Positions 10,699 through 20,215 of a stretch of DNA of 64,000 bases are shown piece by piece. This DNA comes from Zanthoxylum bungeanum. Taxonomy: Eukaryota > Streptophyta > Magnoliopsida > Sapindales > Rutaceae. The DNA lies in contig SKCR01031800.1 in the NCBI GenBank assembly GCA_019454045.1, forward strand, positions 1 to 64,000. The letters run 5' to 3'. The notes beneath the pieces are model-generated. The model was not told where the DNA came from. It ran no database searches and saw only the letters and a program-made list of their open reading frames with translations. A program made the position numbers and the translations under genes. Numbering within the stretch: position 1 is the first letter of the stretch; each line of letters begins with the position of its first letter.

Positions 10699-12886
10699 TC
10701 AAATTTCTGGAGTAGCTTCTTCCTGAATGCATTCAGCAGCAACTTCAGGTGCAGGAATTTCTTGAACTTGAGTAGTCGGCTCGATTTCCATTCGACTAAG
10801 TTCTTCATTCTTCTTATCCGTTTCTTGAACTTCAGCCGCTCCCTCGCCATCAATTACTTCTTTTTCTGCCACTTTCGAGTCGACCTCTTCGCCTTCTCTT
10901 CCACATCACCCTCGTCTGAAAAAGAAATCCTGCCAATAGTTGGTCATACTGCTGAATCCATTTCTCAGGCTCCCAAGCTCCTGTCTTCCCATCAAGGAAA
11001 TCCTTCATCAGATGACTGCGTTCTTTCATCATAGATTCAAGAGCGATCCCTTCAAGATTCTCAAGTAATTCTTCATTCTCCTTCTTCACATTCTCGAACG
11101 CATCCTTATAGCCTTCAATCGTAACCTCAGAAGTCTCCTTTTCCATCTGAAGTGTTGCCTTCACTTCCTTCAACTCCTTCTCCAATTCAGCATTTCTTTT
11201 TTCAAGCGACTTCTTTTGGACCACTTCCTTTTTCATAGCCGCAAATGATTTTCCATCTCTCTCTGTTTCTTAAGAGTCGATTCGACATATCGCTGCATAT
11301 GTAGACTGCACTCCATTGCCTGGAAAAAGGATTTGATTAGAATCCATTCTACAAATTATTAAGAAATTTCTATCTACTTTCTTACTTGGTAATTTAAAGC
11401 CGCAGCCTTTTTCATCGACTCGACCGGGCCAATCTTGGATAACCTCTGTTCATCCTCCTCCAGCAATAGCTTCTTAATAAAAGGGTCAAGGCTTGATGGG
11501 TCCGAAATTGCAGTCGACCCTGATGGAATCCTGACAACTATATTATCGATTTCTTCGATTTCATCCGCCTTCCTTTTCCCCCCTTTGACAACTATTTCGG
11601 TCGACTTCCCCTTATGCTTTGGAGTTCCAGTCGACGATACCAATTGTGGTTCTGGAACCTCCACTTCTGGCTCCTTTATCTTGAGCTTCCTAGCCTTTTT
11701 TCGGCTCATCAACTCATCAATTGATGCTACTTTTATTTGCCTCGACGCCATGTCCTCTGCGCATAAAATTTCTTTTGGAGTTAATGTCTTTATAAACCAC
11801 ACCTTTCCGTACAGAGCTCGAATCGACCGAGTACAGTAGATGACTTCCAATACGTTTTTAGAAAGTGCCAAAGGGGTAGATATACCTTCTGATTCGAAGA
11901 TTTCTTTCCACTGTAAAGTTGCTCTTAATCTCTGCTCTACCAAGATTATCCTCCAATCTCTTTGTTCGACGGTAGATCAAGAAGAGCTTTAGTTTCGACA
12001 AAATAAGAGGTGTTTTGTCGAATAAACTGTTTCGAAAAGGACCTGCATAATAAACAATCCATACATTAGTATCATACGACAATAACATTGATAATTTATC
12101 AATTAATAGAAGAAGTTGATACTCACTAAATACACTCCAGTATTCTGAAACTCGACCCATTCCAGTCGACCCAAAGATACCCTCATTTTTCACAAAGAAA
12201 TAGTCCGACTGCCAATTGCCCCTATCGTTTGTTGGAAGCCCCATAACTATTTGTTCCCTCTTACGACGAAGGTACAAAGTATATCTCCCTTTTTCAGTTA
12301 GATGCTCTTTAAGGTAGTATGAATATAAAACATCCTTCACCTCAAACAATAACCCTTGTTCGAATGCTAAGCATTCAATTGACATCAAAATCCTCCAAGC
12401 ATTCGGCATTAGTTGTGAAGGAGCAATCCCATAATGATCCAAAATTTCCCAAGCTAACCTCGGAATAGGGAATCTAAGCCCATTAGAAAACGGTACTACA
12501 TAAAAACCAATCCATCCGGGAATTTTATAATCGATCCTTTCAGACGGCAAGGGCACCCTCAGTTCCATTGATCTAGGAAATCTATACTTAATCCTAATTT
12601 CCATCAGCAAACTAGCCGTCATTCGACTAGCTGGGTTCTTGGTTAGTATGTTGGTAGGCTCACTTGTGCTCACCCCTCCACTAAATTCCTCGACAGCTGC
12701 CAATGATCTAATAGGAATTGCCTGCAACGGAACTTCATGCGACATAACGGTTACAGGTCCTTCCTCAAAAAACTCTTGACGCGACCATTCCCTTAATGAT
12801 TTTTCTTCTGTTGATTCACTCGATGATGATCCTACGAATGTATCGATCTGTTCTCCTAAACTTTCTAAAGAGTCTCCACTCGACAT
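10699..12886 (-). pseudogene. E2 antisense gene, putative gypsy-type transposon protein
   Basis: Runs opposite to pol, tail to tail with it (about 160 bp apart). Start ATG is at 12886; the likely stop TGA is at 10699-10701. The N-terminal half (residues about 95-180) has LRVPLPSERIDYKIPGWIGF, then FSNGLRFPIP and PSQLMPNAWRI, the pattern of the plant 'putative gypsy type transposon' domain (Pfam PF04195, from memory). The C-terminal part is a charged coiled coil (10850-11236), then an acidic tail. Two intron-like segments lie inside: 12043-12126 (GTGAGTATC to TTATGCAG, 84 bp) and 11320-11385 (GTAAGAAAG to TTTCCAG, 66 bp). Single-base shifts near 11935, 11255 (AAAA) and 10905 break the frame. 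The function of this protein class is not known to me; Tat elements such as Grande and Retand carry comparable antisense ORFs. Confidence 0.75.
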
Positions 12887-13170
12887 ATTCTATTCAGCGA
12901 GTCTACAAACAAATAATTTCTAAGATTTGGGTTCCTTAAAGATCAAATCCTACTCCTATCTCCAAACACAAATCCACCAAATAACGTATGATTCTAAAGA
13001 TCAAACAACCTAATTTAGCTAAGAACAGATTGAAGCTACTCTACGAATATTCAAAGCAAATGAAGAACGCGAAGAGAGTGAAAGAAGTACCTTGAAGCCT
13101 TGAAGTTCTCTCCCAAATCGATTGATCTTGTGAAATGAAACAAATGAACCCACAAGCCACACTTATACTA
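12887..13170 (-). promoter_or_regulatory. Promoter and 5' UTR intron of the E2 antisense gene
   Basis: Upstream of the antisense ATG, on the minus strand, is TATAAG at 13162-13167. About 75 bases further on is a donor-like GTACTT at 13090, and a TTTGTTTGTAG acceptor ends at 12903, seventeen bases before the ATG. This gives a 188-bp intron in the 5' UTR, a layout usual for plant host genes. Inferred from consensus only. Confidence 0.5.
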
Positions 13171-13269
13171 CTTCTTTTGGCGGTTTATTTCCCGCCATAA
13201 GACTCCTCGTTATTTGCGCTAGGTTTTACTCCGTTAAACGACACGTGGAAGATCTATAGAATGTACTCA

Positions 13270-14690
13270 TATCTAGTCAAGTGAACTCCTGAACCTGTTA
13301 GGTTCAGTCGACAAAGGGACATTCCCCTTGACTCATTCAAGTCAAGTAAACTCCTGAACTGTTTGGTTCAGTCGACAAAGGGACATTCCCCTTGACTCAT
13401 GTCAAGTCAAGTAAACTCCTGAACCTGTTTGGTTCAGTCGACAAAGGGACATTCCCCTGACTCATGTCGAGTCAAGTGAACTCCTGAACCACCGTTTGGT
13501 TCAGTCGACAAAGGGACATTCCCCTGGACTCATGTCGAGTCAAGTAAACTCCTGAACCACCGTTTGGTTCAGTCGACAACAAGGGACATTCCCCTGGACT
13601 CATGTCGAGTCAAGTAAACTCCTGAACCACCGTTTGGTTCAGTCGACAAGGGACATTCCCCTGGACTCATGTCGAGTCAAGTAAACTCCTGAACCACCGT
13701 TTGGTTCAGTCGACAAGGGACATTCCCCTGGACTCATGTCGAGTCAAGTAAATCCTGAACCACCGTTTGGTTCAGTCGACAAGGGACATTCCCCTGGACT
13801 CATGTCGAGTCAAGTAAACTCCTGAACCACCGTTTGGTTCAGTCGACAAAGGACATTCCCCTGGACTCATGTCGAGTCAAGTAAACTCCTGAACCACCGT
13901 TTGGTTCAGTCGACAAGGGACATTCCCCTGGACTCATGTCGAGTCAAGTAAACTCCTGAACCACCGTTTGGTTCAGTCGACAAGGGACATTCCCCTGGAC
14001 TCATGTCGAGTCAAGTAAACTCCTGAACCACCGTTTGGTTCAGTCGACAAGGGACATTCCCCTGGACTCATGTCGAGTCAAGTAAATCCTGAACCACCGT
14101 TTGGTTCAGTCGACAAGGGACATTCCCCTGGACTCATGTCGAGTCAAGTAACTCCTGAACCACCGTTTGGTTCAGTCGACAAAGGGACATTCCCCTGGAC
14201 TCATGTCGAGTCAAGTAAACTCCTGAACCACCGTTTGGTTCAGTCGACAAGGGACATTCCCCTGGACTCATGTCGAGTCAAGTAAACTCCTGAACCCGTT
14301 TGGTTCAGTCGACAAGGGACATTCCCCTGACTCATGTCGAGTCAAGTAAACTCCTGAACCACCGTTTGGTTCAGTCGACAAAGGACATTCCCCTGGACTC
14401 ATGTCGAGTCAAGTAAACTCCTGAACCTGTTTGGTTCAGTCGACAAAGGGACATTCCCTTGGACTCTGTCGAGTCAGATTGGACTCCTGAACCTGCATTT
14501 GGTTCAGTCGACAAAGGGACATTCCCCATGACTTTGTCGAGTCAAGTCAAATTGGACTTCTGAACCTGCATTTGGTTCAGTCGACAAAGGGACATTCCCC
14601 ATGACTCTTGTCGAGTCAAGTGGGACTCCTAAATTTACATTCGGTTCAGTTGACCAGAGAATGTTCCCCATTACTTATGTCGAGTCAAAT
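13270..14690. repeat. E2 3' UTR minisatellite, 67-bp unit
   Basis: About twenty tandem copies of a 67-bp unit. Central copies are nearly identical, and both edges are diverged and irregular (short units at 13270-13500; longer variants with TGCATTTGGTTCAG from 14470). Each unit has two inverted repeats: CTGAACC and GGTTCAG around seven bases, and GACTC with GAGTC around ATGTC. A GTCGAC (SalI) site is also present. It sits between the antisense gene promoter and the 3' LTR. An ORF at 14070-14285 is a by-product of the repeat. Confidence 0.95.
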
Positions 14691-14931
14691 GTATCATGGA
14701 TCTTAAACTGATCAGACGACCAAGAACCAATACCATAGTCAAGTCAAATCAGAAGGACTAAAGACTTCGTCTGCCCAGACGATACACGCGATATATTCCA
14801 AAAAACCCACATTTTGCACAAAAGCTCTTATAAAACAATCCACAGAAGGTGATACATTCTTGTCACGTGCTTTTGTGATTAGTATCATTCGACACAAACG
14901 TATATACTCTCTAAGACAAAACTTCTTTGAC
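14691..14931. other. E2 3' UTR between minisatellite and PPT
   Basis: Unique sequence of the element. I see no gene; the minus-strand ORF 14739-14963 has no recognised motif and runs into the LTR. Confidence 0.5.
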
Positions 14932-14951
14932 TTAGAGAGTAAGGGACAAAC
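14932..14951 (+). other. E2 polypurine tract
   Basis: AGAGAGTAAGGGACAAAC directly before the 3' LTR. It is purine-rich with a few pyrimidines, at the place expected for plus-strand priming. Confidence 0.7.
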
Positions 14952-15531
14952 TGTAAGAGCCAAATTGGTCCAAGGGTAAAATGTCTTTCACCTTAAGCCC
15001 ATCAGCATGTTAGGCCCGAAAATAAGGACCAAAGCCCAAAGAATTATGTATTATTTGATTACAATTAAATATAAACTAATAAAAACATGACCACTCCACT
15101 TAACCTAACTCTAGCACTAATCCCCACCACTCCACTTAACCTAATTCTAGCACTAATCCTCACTTACTCCAAAACCATTACCAAATACACCAACATCAGA
15201 TCATGTTTTATCTATAAATATGAAAAGAATACGGGAAGAATCATTCAAGTCTCATTTCTCTCACCCTAATACTTCAAGCTCTCAATCCTTAATCCCCTCA
15301 TATATTACACGGCTCTCACGGCCAAACAAAGGAAGTAGAGGTAATATTCAACCTTGCTTTCCATTTTACAAACTTATTTCCTGCCACTGACTTGGGCGTC
15401 GGAGTACCCGGTATCCACCACACCGGTGGTGGTAGCCTACTCTCGTCCACTCTACTTTGTTTTTTGCAGGATTGCTAGTGCCCAACTTACAAATTCTGAT
15501 TGGGGAACCTTGGCGAATTCCGGAGTCCACA
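14952..15531 (+). repeat. E2 3' LTR
   Basis: Matches 4490-5073 over its whole length with about ten differences, most of them one- to three-base indels. TATAAATA is at 15213-15220. It ends CCGGAGTCCACA. Two extra bases (GA) stand between this end and the GCAGT duplication. Confidence 0.93.
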
Positions 15532-15533
15532 GA

Positions 15534-15538
15534 GCAGT
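15534..15538. other. E2 target-site duplication, right
   Basis: GCAGT, the partner of 4485-4489. It is offset by GA from the LTR end. These two bases could be left from incomplete end trimming at integration, or be a later change. Confidence 0.8.
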
Positions 15539-15694
15539 AGTCAAGGCTTGCAACTGTTCAGTGACCTTGGCGAGACCGTTTTCCAACTGATCCATACGGG
15601 AAACCTCAATATCTGATTCACTCATGTATGTCCCAGTATTTTGATGAGTCTCCCTTTTTTCGAACCAACGGGAATCATGAGGGCTTTCAAACAC
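15539..15694 (-). pseudogene. gag: E1 gag, N-terminal part
   Basis: The first ~52 codons of the E1 gag on the minus strand, starting MFESPHDSRW at 15694 (or at an internal ATG, MSESDIEVSR). The segment LAKVTEQLQALTTA looks like the start of a coiled coil. The frame runs directly into the E2 insertion and continues at 4489. With one copy of GCAGT removed, the codons on both sides join in frame. The C-terminal remainder is at 3256-4489. Confidence 0.75.
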
Positions 15695-15699
15695 AAGGT

Positions 15700-16754
15700 T
15701 AACATGATGTATGTCTGCATGATGTGCATAAGAGGCATAATAACATATAAATCAACTAAGTCAATAAAATTTCAAACAAGGCGGCCCCATTATCATTTTA
15801 GGAGCCTTTTGGGCTGACTGTCATAAGAGTGAACAAGTCCCAGTTTAAATGGCCAACAAGTTCATATCTATGGCAAGGAGCCCAACTTAAATCCAATGAT
15901 AATACTCCGAACACAAGCACAAGGTGGCCCATCAACACTTAGAAGCCTTTGGCCCGATAGTCATGGGATACATCTTGTCCCAGTTAAAGGCCCAACAAGT
16001 CCATATCCCATGACAAATGGTCCAAATGGATCCAAAACGATAAGTTCCCAAACACAAGCATAGGAGGGAGATAATATAACTAACATAATAATTTTCACAT
16101 AATGGCCCATCAACATTCAGAAGCCTTGGGCCTAGTAGTCATACATACGAACCTGCCCCAGTTAAATGGCCCAGCAAGCCCGCATTTCTGATAATAGTCA
16201 AATGCATCCAAATGAAGATGGCCATAAGCACATTCTCAAGAAATAATTGTTACTTTAACCATACAAACGGTTATGGGTGGATTGCAAGAGTATGGACAAA
16301 GGCTCTCACCGGCGAAGGATAGCCCACAACTAGGTCTCCCCACTCAAGGGTTCAGGCGACCAAGTGAGCGTATCCCTTTTTATACACTAAGGTACGTGCC
16401 AATGAGCTATGGTGTGTGACGGACTGTCAAATGGATTTCCCGTTGTAGATTCCCCAGAGGGAAGTGGAGCGAGGCTCACTTAAATACCCAAGCCTCTTAG
16501 GCTCTTATCGCTTGGTGTCAGGAATAAACAACGAGTCCTCCAAATTAGTCCATCACAAAGGCTACGAGTAGATGGTCATGTAGGTATCCTCACAGCTTTT
16601 CCTTCTAGAAAGGTAGTGAGTGAAGGAAGACACCAAACCATTACCTAGCCTCAAAGTGACCTTGATTAAACCCTCACTTATCCACTATAGACATGGCCAA
16701 TTAAAACATAAATCCACTCATTACAAGACAATATTTCGGGGCCAGTTCTCATAT
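15700..16754 (-). other. E1 5' leader
   Basis: Between primer binding site and gag start, about 1.06 kb, no coding capacity seen. It holds the three-unit repeat listed separately (15781-16190) and a GC-balanced part around 16300-16650 without recognised motifs. A long leader is common in elements that carry packaging signals there. Confidence 0.6.
15781..16190. repeat. Three imperfect repeats in the E1 leader
   Basis: Three diverged direct copies start near 15781, 15923 and 16101 (spacing about 142 and 178 bp). Each has GGCCCATCAACA-like sequence, AGAAGCCTTnGGCC, AGTCAT, then CCCAGTTAAATGGCCCA. The conserved part is about 90 bp; the connecting parts differ. Confidence 0.75.
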
Positions 16755-16773
16755 CCTCAGTGGAGTCGCTAGA
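16755..16773 (-). other. E1 primer binding site (degraded)
   Basis: On the minus strand TCTAGCGACTCCACTGAGGA follows the LTR end CCTACA by one base. It resembles the TGGCGACTCCACTGGGGA site of Tat-type elements with a few changes. It shows that the right LTR is the 5' LTR. Confidence 0.65.
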
Positions 16774-17324
16774 CTGTAGGACAACAGGACCTGGGCGACG
16801 CCGTTCCTAGGCTCGCGACCTAGTTGGGAAGTACTAAATAATATGGAGTCGCCACCCGGTGTGAACCGGGACAAAGATTTAAGGCCGCACTCACCCCTCG
16901 CAAGGGAAGACCTCAAACCGTTGGGTTCGGAATGGTCCCTTACTCATGTCACTTGTAATGAAAGGATTTATGTAATAATTTAATTAAGCTTAAGTAACAT
17001 TTATTTCCAAAAATATCATGCTTCTAGATTCATGTACATACATCAACAAGTTCATCACAACATGCAACATCACATGGCAATCTCATGAACATATTTCAAT
17101 CCTACGATATGGAAAACTAAGAACAACCTAATCACGCTTGAGTACTATCTCATGAACCTATTAACCAAATAACCTGCTAACAGCCTAATCATGCTTGAAT
17201 ACAATCCCAAGAACACATGGAATGGATAAATGCAGGAATACAAATAATACGGTTGGCTAATAACACAAGAAAGATCAATCAAAAGGCAATTATGCATGAA
17301 TATGATAAGACAGACTCAGTTCAG

Positions 17325-17725
17325 TGTGTGCGCGTTCGTGTAGCGTTCGTAAACGCGTTCGAACGATAAACAGAAGGTTCGCGTTCGTGTAGCGTCTGAG
17401 AACGCGTTCGAACGAAACCAGACCTGATACATTATGAAACTAAGGAAGTGCGTGTGCGTTCATGTAGCGTTCGTAAACGCGTTCGAACGGTAAACAGAAT
17501 GTTCGCGTTCGTATGGCGTTTGATAACGCGTTCGAACGGAAATGAAACAGAATGCTCTCGTTCGTGTGGCGTTTGTGAACGCGTTCGAACGGAAATGAAA
17601 CAGAATGCTCACGTTCGTATGGCGTTCGTGAACGCGTTCGAACAGAAATAAGACCTGATGCATGACAAGGCAAAATACATGCGCGTTCGAGTTGCGTTCG
17701 TAAACGCGTTCGAACGGGAACAGAT
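17325..17725. repeat. GTTCGAACG-rich array in the E1 LTR
   Basis: Seven units of about 50-75 bp. Each has the pattern CGTTCGxxxxGCGTT, then AACGCGTTCGAACG. The core CGTTCGAACG is a perfect palindrome and is kept in almost every unit, while the linkers vary (AAACAGAATG, ACCTGATGCATGA). It is CpG-dense in an otherwise AT-rich LTR. ORFs on both strands here are repeat by-products. Related motifs recur at 19340-19425. Confidence 0.88.
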
Positions 17726-17768
17726 CTGATGCATGAAATGGGACGCAATACATAAACGATAAAATAAA

Positions 17769-18235
17769 GGGGCGCGGCGAAGTACTGCCGTAAAGGTGGC
17801 CTTTTGGGGCTCTTGATCTCTCAAAGAGAGGACCTTTAGACCAACATACTAAGCCCATGCGCTCGACTGAATCATGCATACATAGAATGAAAAGCAATAA
17901 TACTAAACATAGTGTGCCCGATTGAACGTATCTTGTATCCAACCGAACACACATCAACCGGTGCGGCAAAGCCTCGTGGTAAAGGGCTTTAGCCCCTCCC
18001 CATAGGGGATCTCACATCGCACTTACTAAGCCCATGCACTCGGTTGAATCATGCATACGAAAATAAAGACAATCATATCAAACTAAGTATGTCCGATTGA
18101 ACGTATTTCACATTCAACCGAACACACATCAATCGGTGCGGCAGAGCATCGTGGTGAAGGATTTTAACCCTCCAATTAGGGAACCTTTCATCGCACTTAC
18201 TAAGCCCATGCACTCGATCGTATCATACGGGAATA
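17769..18235. repeat. Three ~180-bp repeats with hairpins in the E1 LTR
   Basis: Units start near 17769, 17961 and 18136. The conserved tail is CTTACTAAGCCCATGCACTCG plus a following CCGATTGAACGTAT segment. Two units are bracketed by GTGCG and CGCAC. Inside each is a hairpin with different arms: CTCTTGA/TCAAAGAG, CCCCT/AGGGG, CCCT/AGGG. A related unit ends the window in E9. Confidence 0.75.
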
Positions 18236-19555
18236 AACAACATGCAGAATTTAAATGACAAGAATTAAATAAACCAAAGCAACACAAAACAAGAGAAGGT
18301 GCCGTTTACTCAAGTGGTACGTGGAGTTGTGTCCCAAGTACAGACCGCACTACCGTCCATTCGGATTCGGCTACGGAATTTACGTCTGGGTTTCCATCCT
18401 ATATACCACAAGAGACAACACTCTTCCATTCATCCAATACCCACAACACGCATCCATAAACGACTCTCATGTGAATACAATTCAATAATAAAAGAAACGA
18501 ATATAAACTAATGAAAAAGTGCCCTCAGGTCTAACCTTTTAAATCGTCTCTCGGACTCGCGTTTCACGAAGATCGGAAGGGGTAAAGCTCCGCAACTCTT
18601 CCGGTTCACTGGTTCACTGCTCTTGTTCGTTGTCTTACTGTTTTGGGTCGTCGTCCTCCATCTTTTGCTACTGTTTTGACTCCGATTTACCGCCGCTACT
18701 ACTGTTTTGCTGCTGTATTTTAGTTACTGTGTTTGAGATGTTTTGGCTACTGTTTTGGGTGTTATTTTCGGTGGTGTTATGGTGTGGTTCGGGGGCTGTT
18801 TTATGTGTGTGTCTAGGGCTGCTTGGGATGTGTTTTTCGGTGAGGTGAGGGGGAGTTGTGTCTATGAGCTTGGGTGTTTCTTATGTGAATGAGCTAGCTA
18901 GCCTTGAGAAGGTTGGTGAAGGGTTCTTTTTATAGGCAAAGGGTTAGGCTTGACAAGGAAAGGGATTTGTGTATTTAAAAAGGGATATGATTTGGTTTGG
19001 TTTAGGAATGCAATATTTTAGATTGGTAATTATCTTATTAGATTAGGAAGTCAAATATATGATTGGCTTTAATTGGTTGATTGATTTTAACTTGGTATGA
19101 TTATATTTTGATTTAGTATGTGATTTGTTTAATTTAGGCATGATTTTAGTTTAAGTTGGTAATTGTTTATTTTATGTTTGGTATATGTTTTATTTAATTA
19201 TTTAATTAATTTAATTATTATCTTATTTAGTTAATGTTTTAATTAATATTTATTTATTTAAATTGGGATGTGTTTTATAGGCTTTGGGGGGCTAAATGGG
19301 CTGGATGTGAGGCTAGCAGCAAAACCAGAATTACCGACACCGTTCGAACGCATCATCAAACGCAGCACGAACGCCCGCAATCTGTTTGACGTTCGAACGT
19401 ATACACGAACGTAGCACCAATGAAAACAGTGAACCTTGTTTATTCTGAATTTCCCCTTCCGATGTCCGTTTCCCGTGACCTTCGTGACTTAAAAGGTAGT
19501 GTCTCCAAAATGAGACTCATCATAGGGACTTATGTGTAAAAATACAGTGCCTACA

Positions 19556-20143
19556 GTCAGCTCCAGCACAGACATGGAGGCCCTTCAGGAGGTTCTTGGC
19601 CAATATGCTTCCTTCGCTGCACTAGAAATTAATCAAGCCGCGCGGCCGGAGAACGTCCTTCAATTGGACAAAAGCTCCTCCGAGTTGAACCGAATATTGG
19701 CCCTCCCTACTTTGCCAATATCTGTTGATGATCTGATTTTCCTCCAAAAAATGCAAAATGACATAGCAAACCTCCTCTCTCGGTATCACAATGTGCACAG
19801 CCAGAAGATCGGGCTTCGTTCTTCTGTGATGAGGAAATAAACGCTTCGTGATTCTCTTGAAGCACGACATCAGGCCTTGAGGGAGACAATAGAAGAAATA
19901 GTGACCGAAGAATCGGTCTTCCTGGACCTGGAACGACATCTAAAAGAGATTCAGCGTCTTCTTGAGGAAAGCCGTATGAGGAATGAGGCTAAGAGGAGGA
20001 CCCTCGTTAATTTCGAGAAGTGCCTGGCCGACTTAGACGCAGTGGGTATAGAAATACAGGACGAATGGCGCTTGACGATGGAGACACTTTCGGCCATTAA
20101 GGGGCTGCCTGGTGATTTTCGGCGATCTTTGGGCCAAAAGTAA
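19556..20143 (+). pseudogene. E3 antisense ORF, C-terminal part
   Basis: Plus-strand frame, opposite to E3 pol and tail to tail with it (72 bp apart). It is cut at its 5' side by the E1 LTR at 19555. Two pieces in the same frame are separated by one TAA at 19838-19840. The encoded segment is charged and helical (for example IEEIVTEESVFLDLERHLKE), consistent with the coiled-coil end of Tat antisense proteins such as that of E2. Apparent codons before 19556 belong to the E1 LTR. The N-terminal part should lie left of the window. Family assignment is by position and composition only. Confidence 0.6.
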
Positions 20144-20215
20144 TATTTTATAAGACGTTATATCGTCTATCCTTGTATTCTTAGGATGTTTTCGTCCATA
20201 TTTAATGAGAACTTA

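Larger units (their letters stand above)
4490..15531 (+). mobile_element. E2: Tat-lineage gypsy element with antisense gene
   Basis: An 11.0-kb element with LTRs 4490-5073 and 14952-15531, a primer binding site, gag-PR-RT-RNH-aRNH-INT on the plus strand, a 2.2-kb antisense gene, a 67-bp minisatellite and a polypurine tract. Two RNase H domains in a row (the retrotransposon one, then a second archaeal-type copy) define the plant Tat lineage. An antisense ORF between pol and the 3' LTR is known from Retand and Grande type members. By eye the LTRs differ at only about ten places, and most differences are indels, so the insertion is young. Even so, pol has several frameshifts and a stop. Confidence 0.92.
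1..19555 (-). mobile_element. E1: gag-only Tat-like LTR retrotransposon (partial, holds E2)
   Basis: The same ~1.25-kb sequence ends at 1258 and at 19555, in the same orientation. Beside the left copy is a purine tract (on the minus strand) and beside the right copy's inner end is a degraded primer binding site, so the element reads right to left: 5' LTR 16775-19555, leader, gag, 3' UTR minisatellites, PPT, 3' LTR cut by the window start. Between the LTRs, after removing E2 (4490-15531), only about 4.5 kb of its own sequence remains. It encodes a broken gag and no protease, RT or integrase that I can see. This matches the class of gag-only terminal-repeat elements, which depend on enzymes supplied by others. 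It is inserted into the antisense ORF of E3; the right-hand target site is GTCAG at 19556-19560, and the left one is outside the window. Confidence 0.85.
16775..19555 (-). repeat. E1 5' LTR, 2.78 kb
   Basis: On the minus strand it runs from TGTAGGCACTG at 19555 to CCTACA at 16775, so the ends form a short inverted repeat. The right 1257 bases match the left LTR copy almost exactly. It contains GGAGTCGCCACCCGG near 16851, a seven-unit GTTCGAACG array (17325-17725), three ~180-bp structured repeats (17769-18235) and a TATA box at 18928-18934. Confidence 0.88.

Noticed and set aside
13270..14690. CRISPR-like direct repeats
   Set aside because: Units are directly tandem with no unique spacers, and the context is a plant retrotransposon.
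17440..17969. Overlapping ORFs on both strands with RTRxxTxxER repeats
   Set aside because: By-product of the GTTCGAACG array, open on both strands at once.
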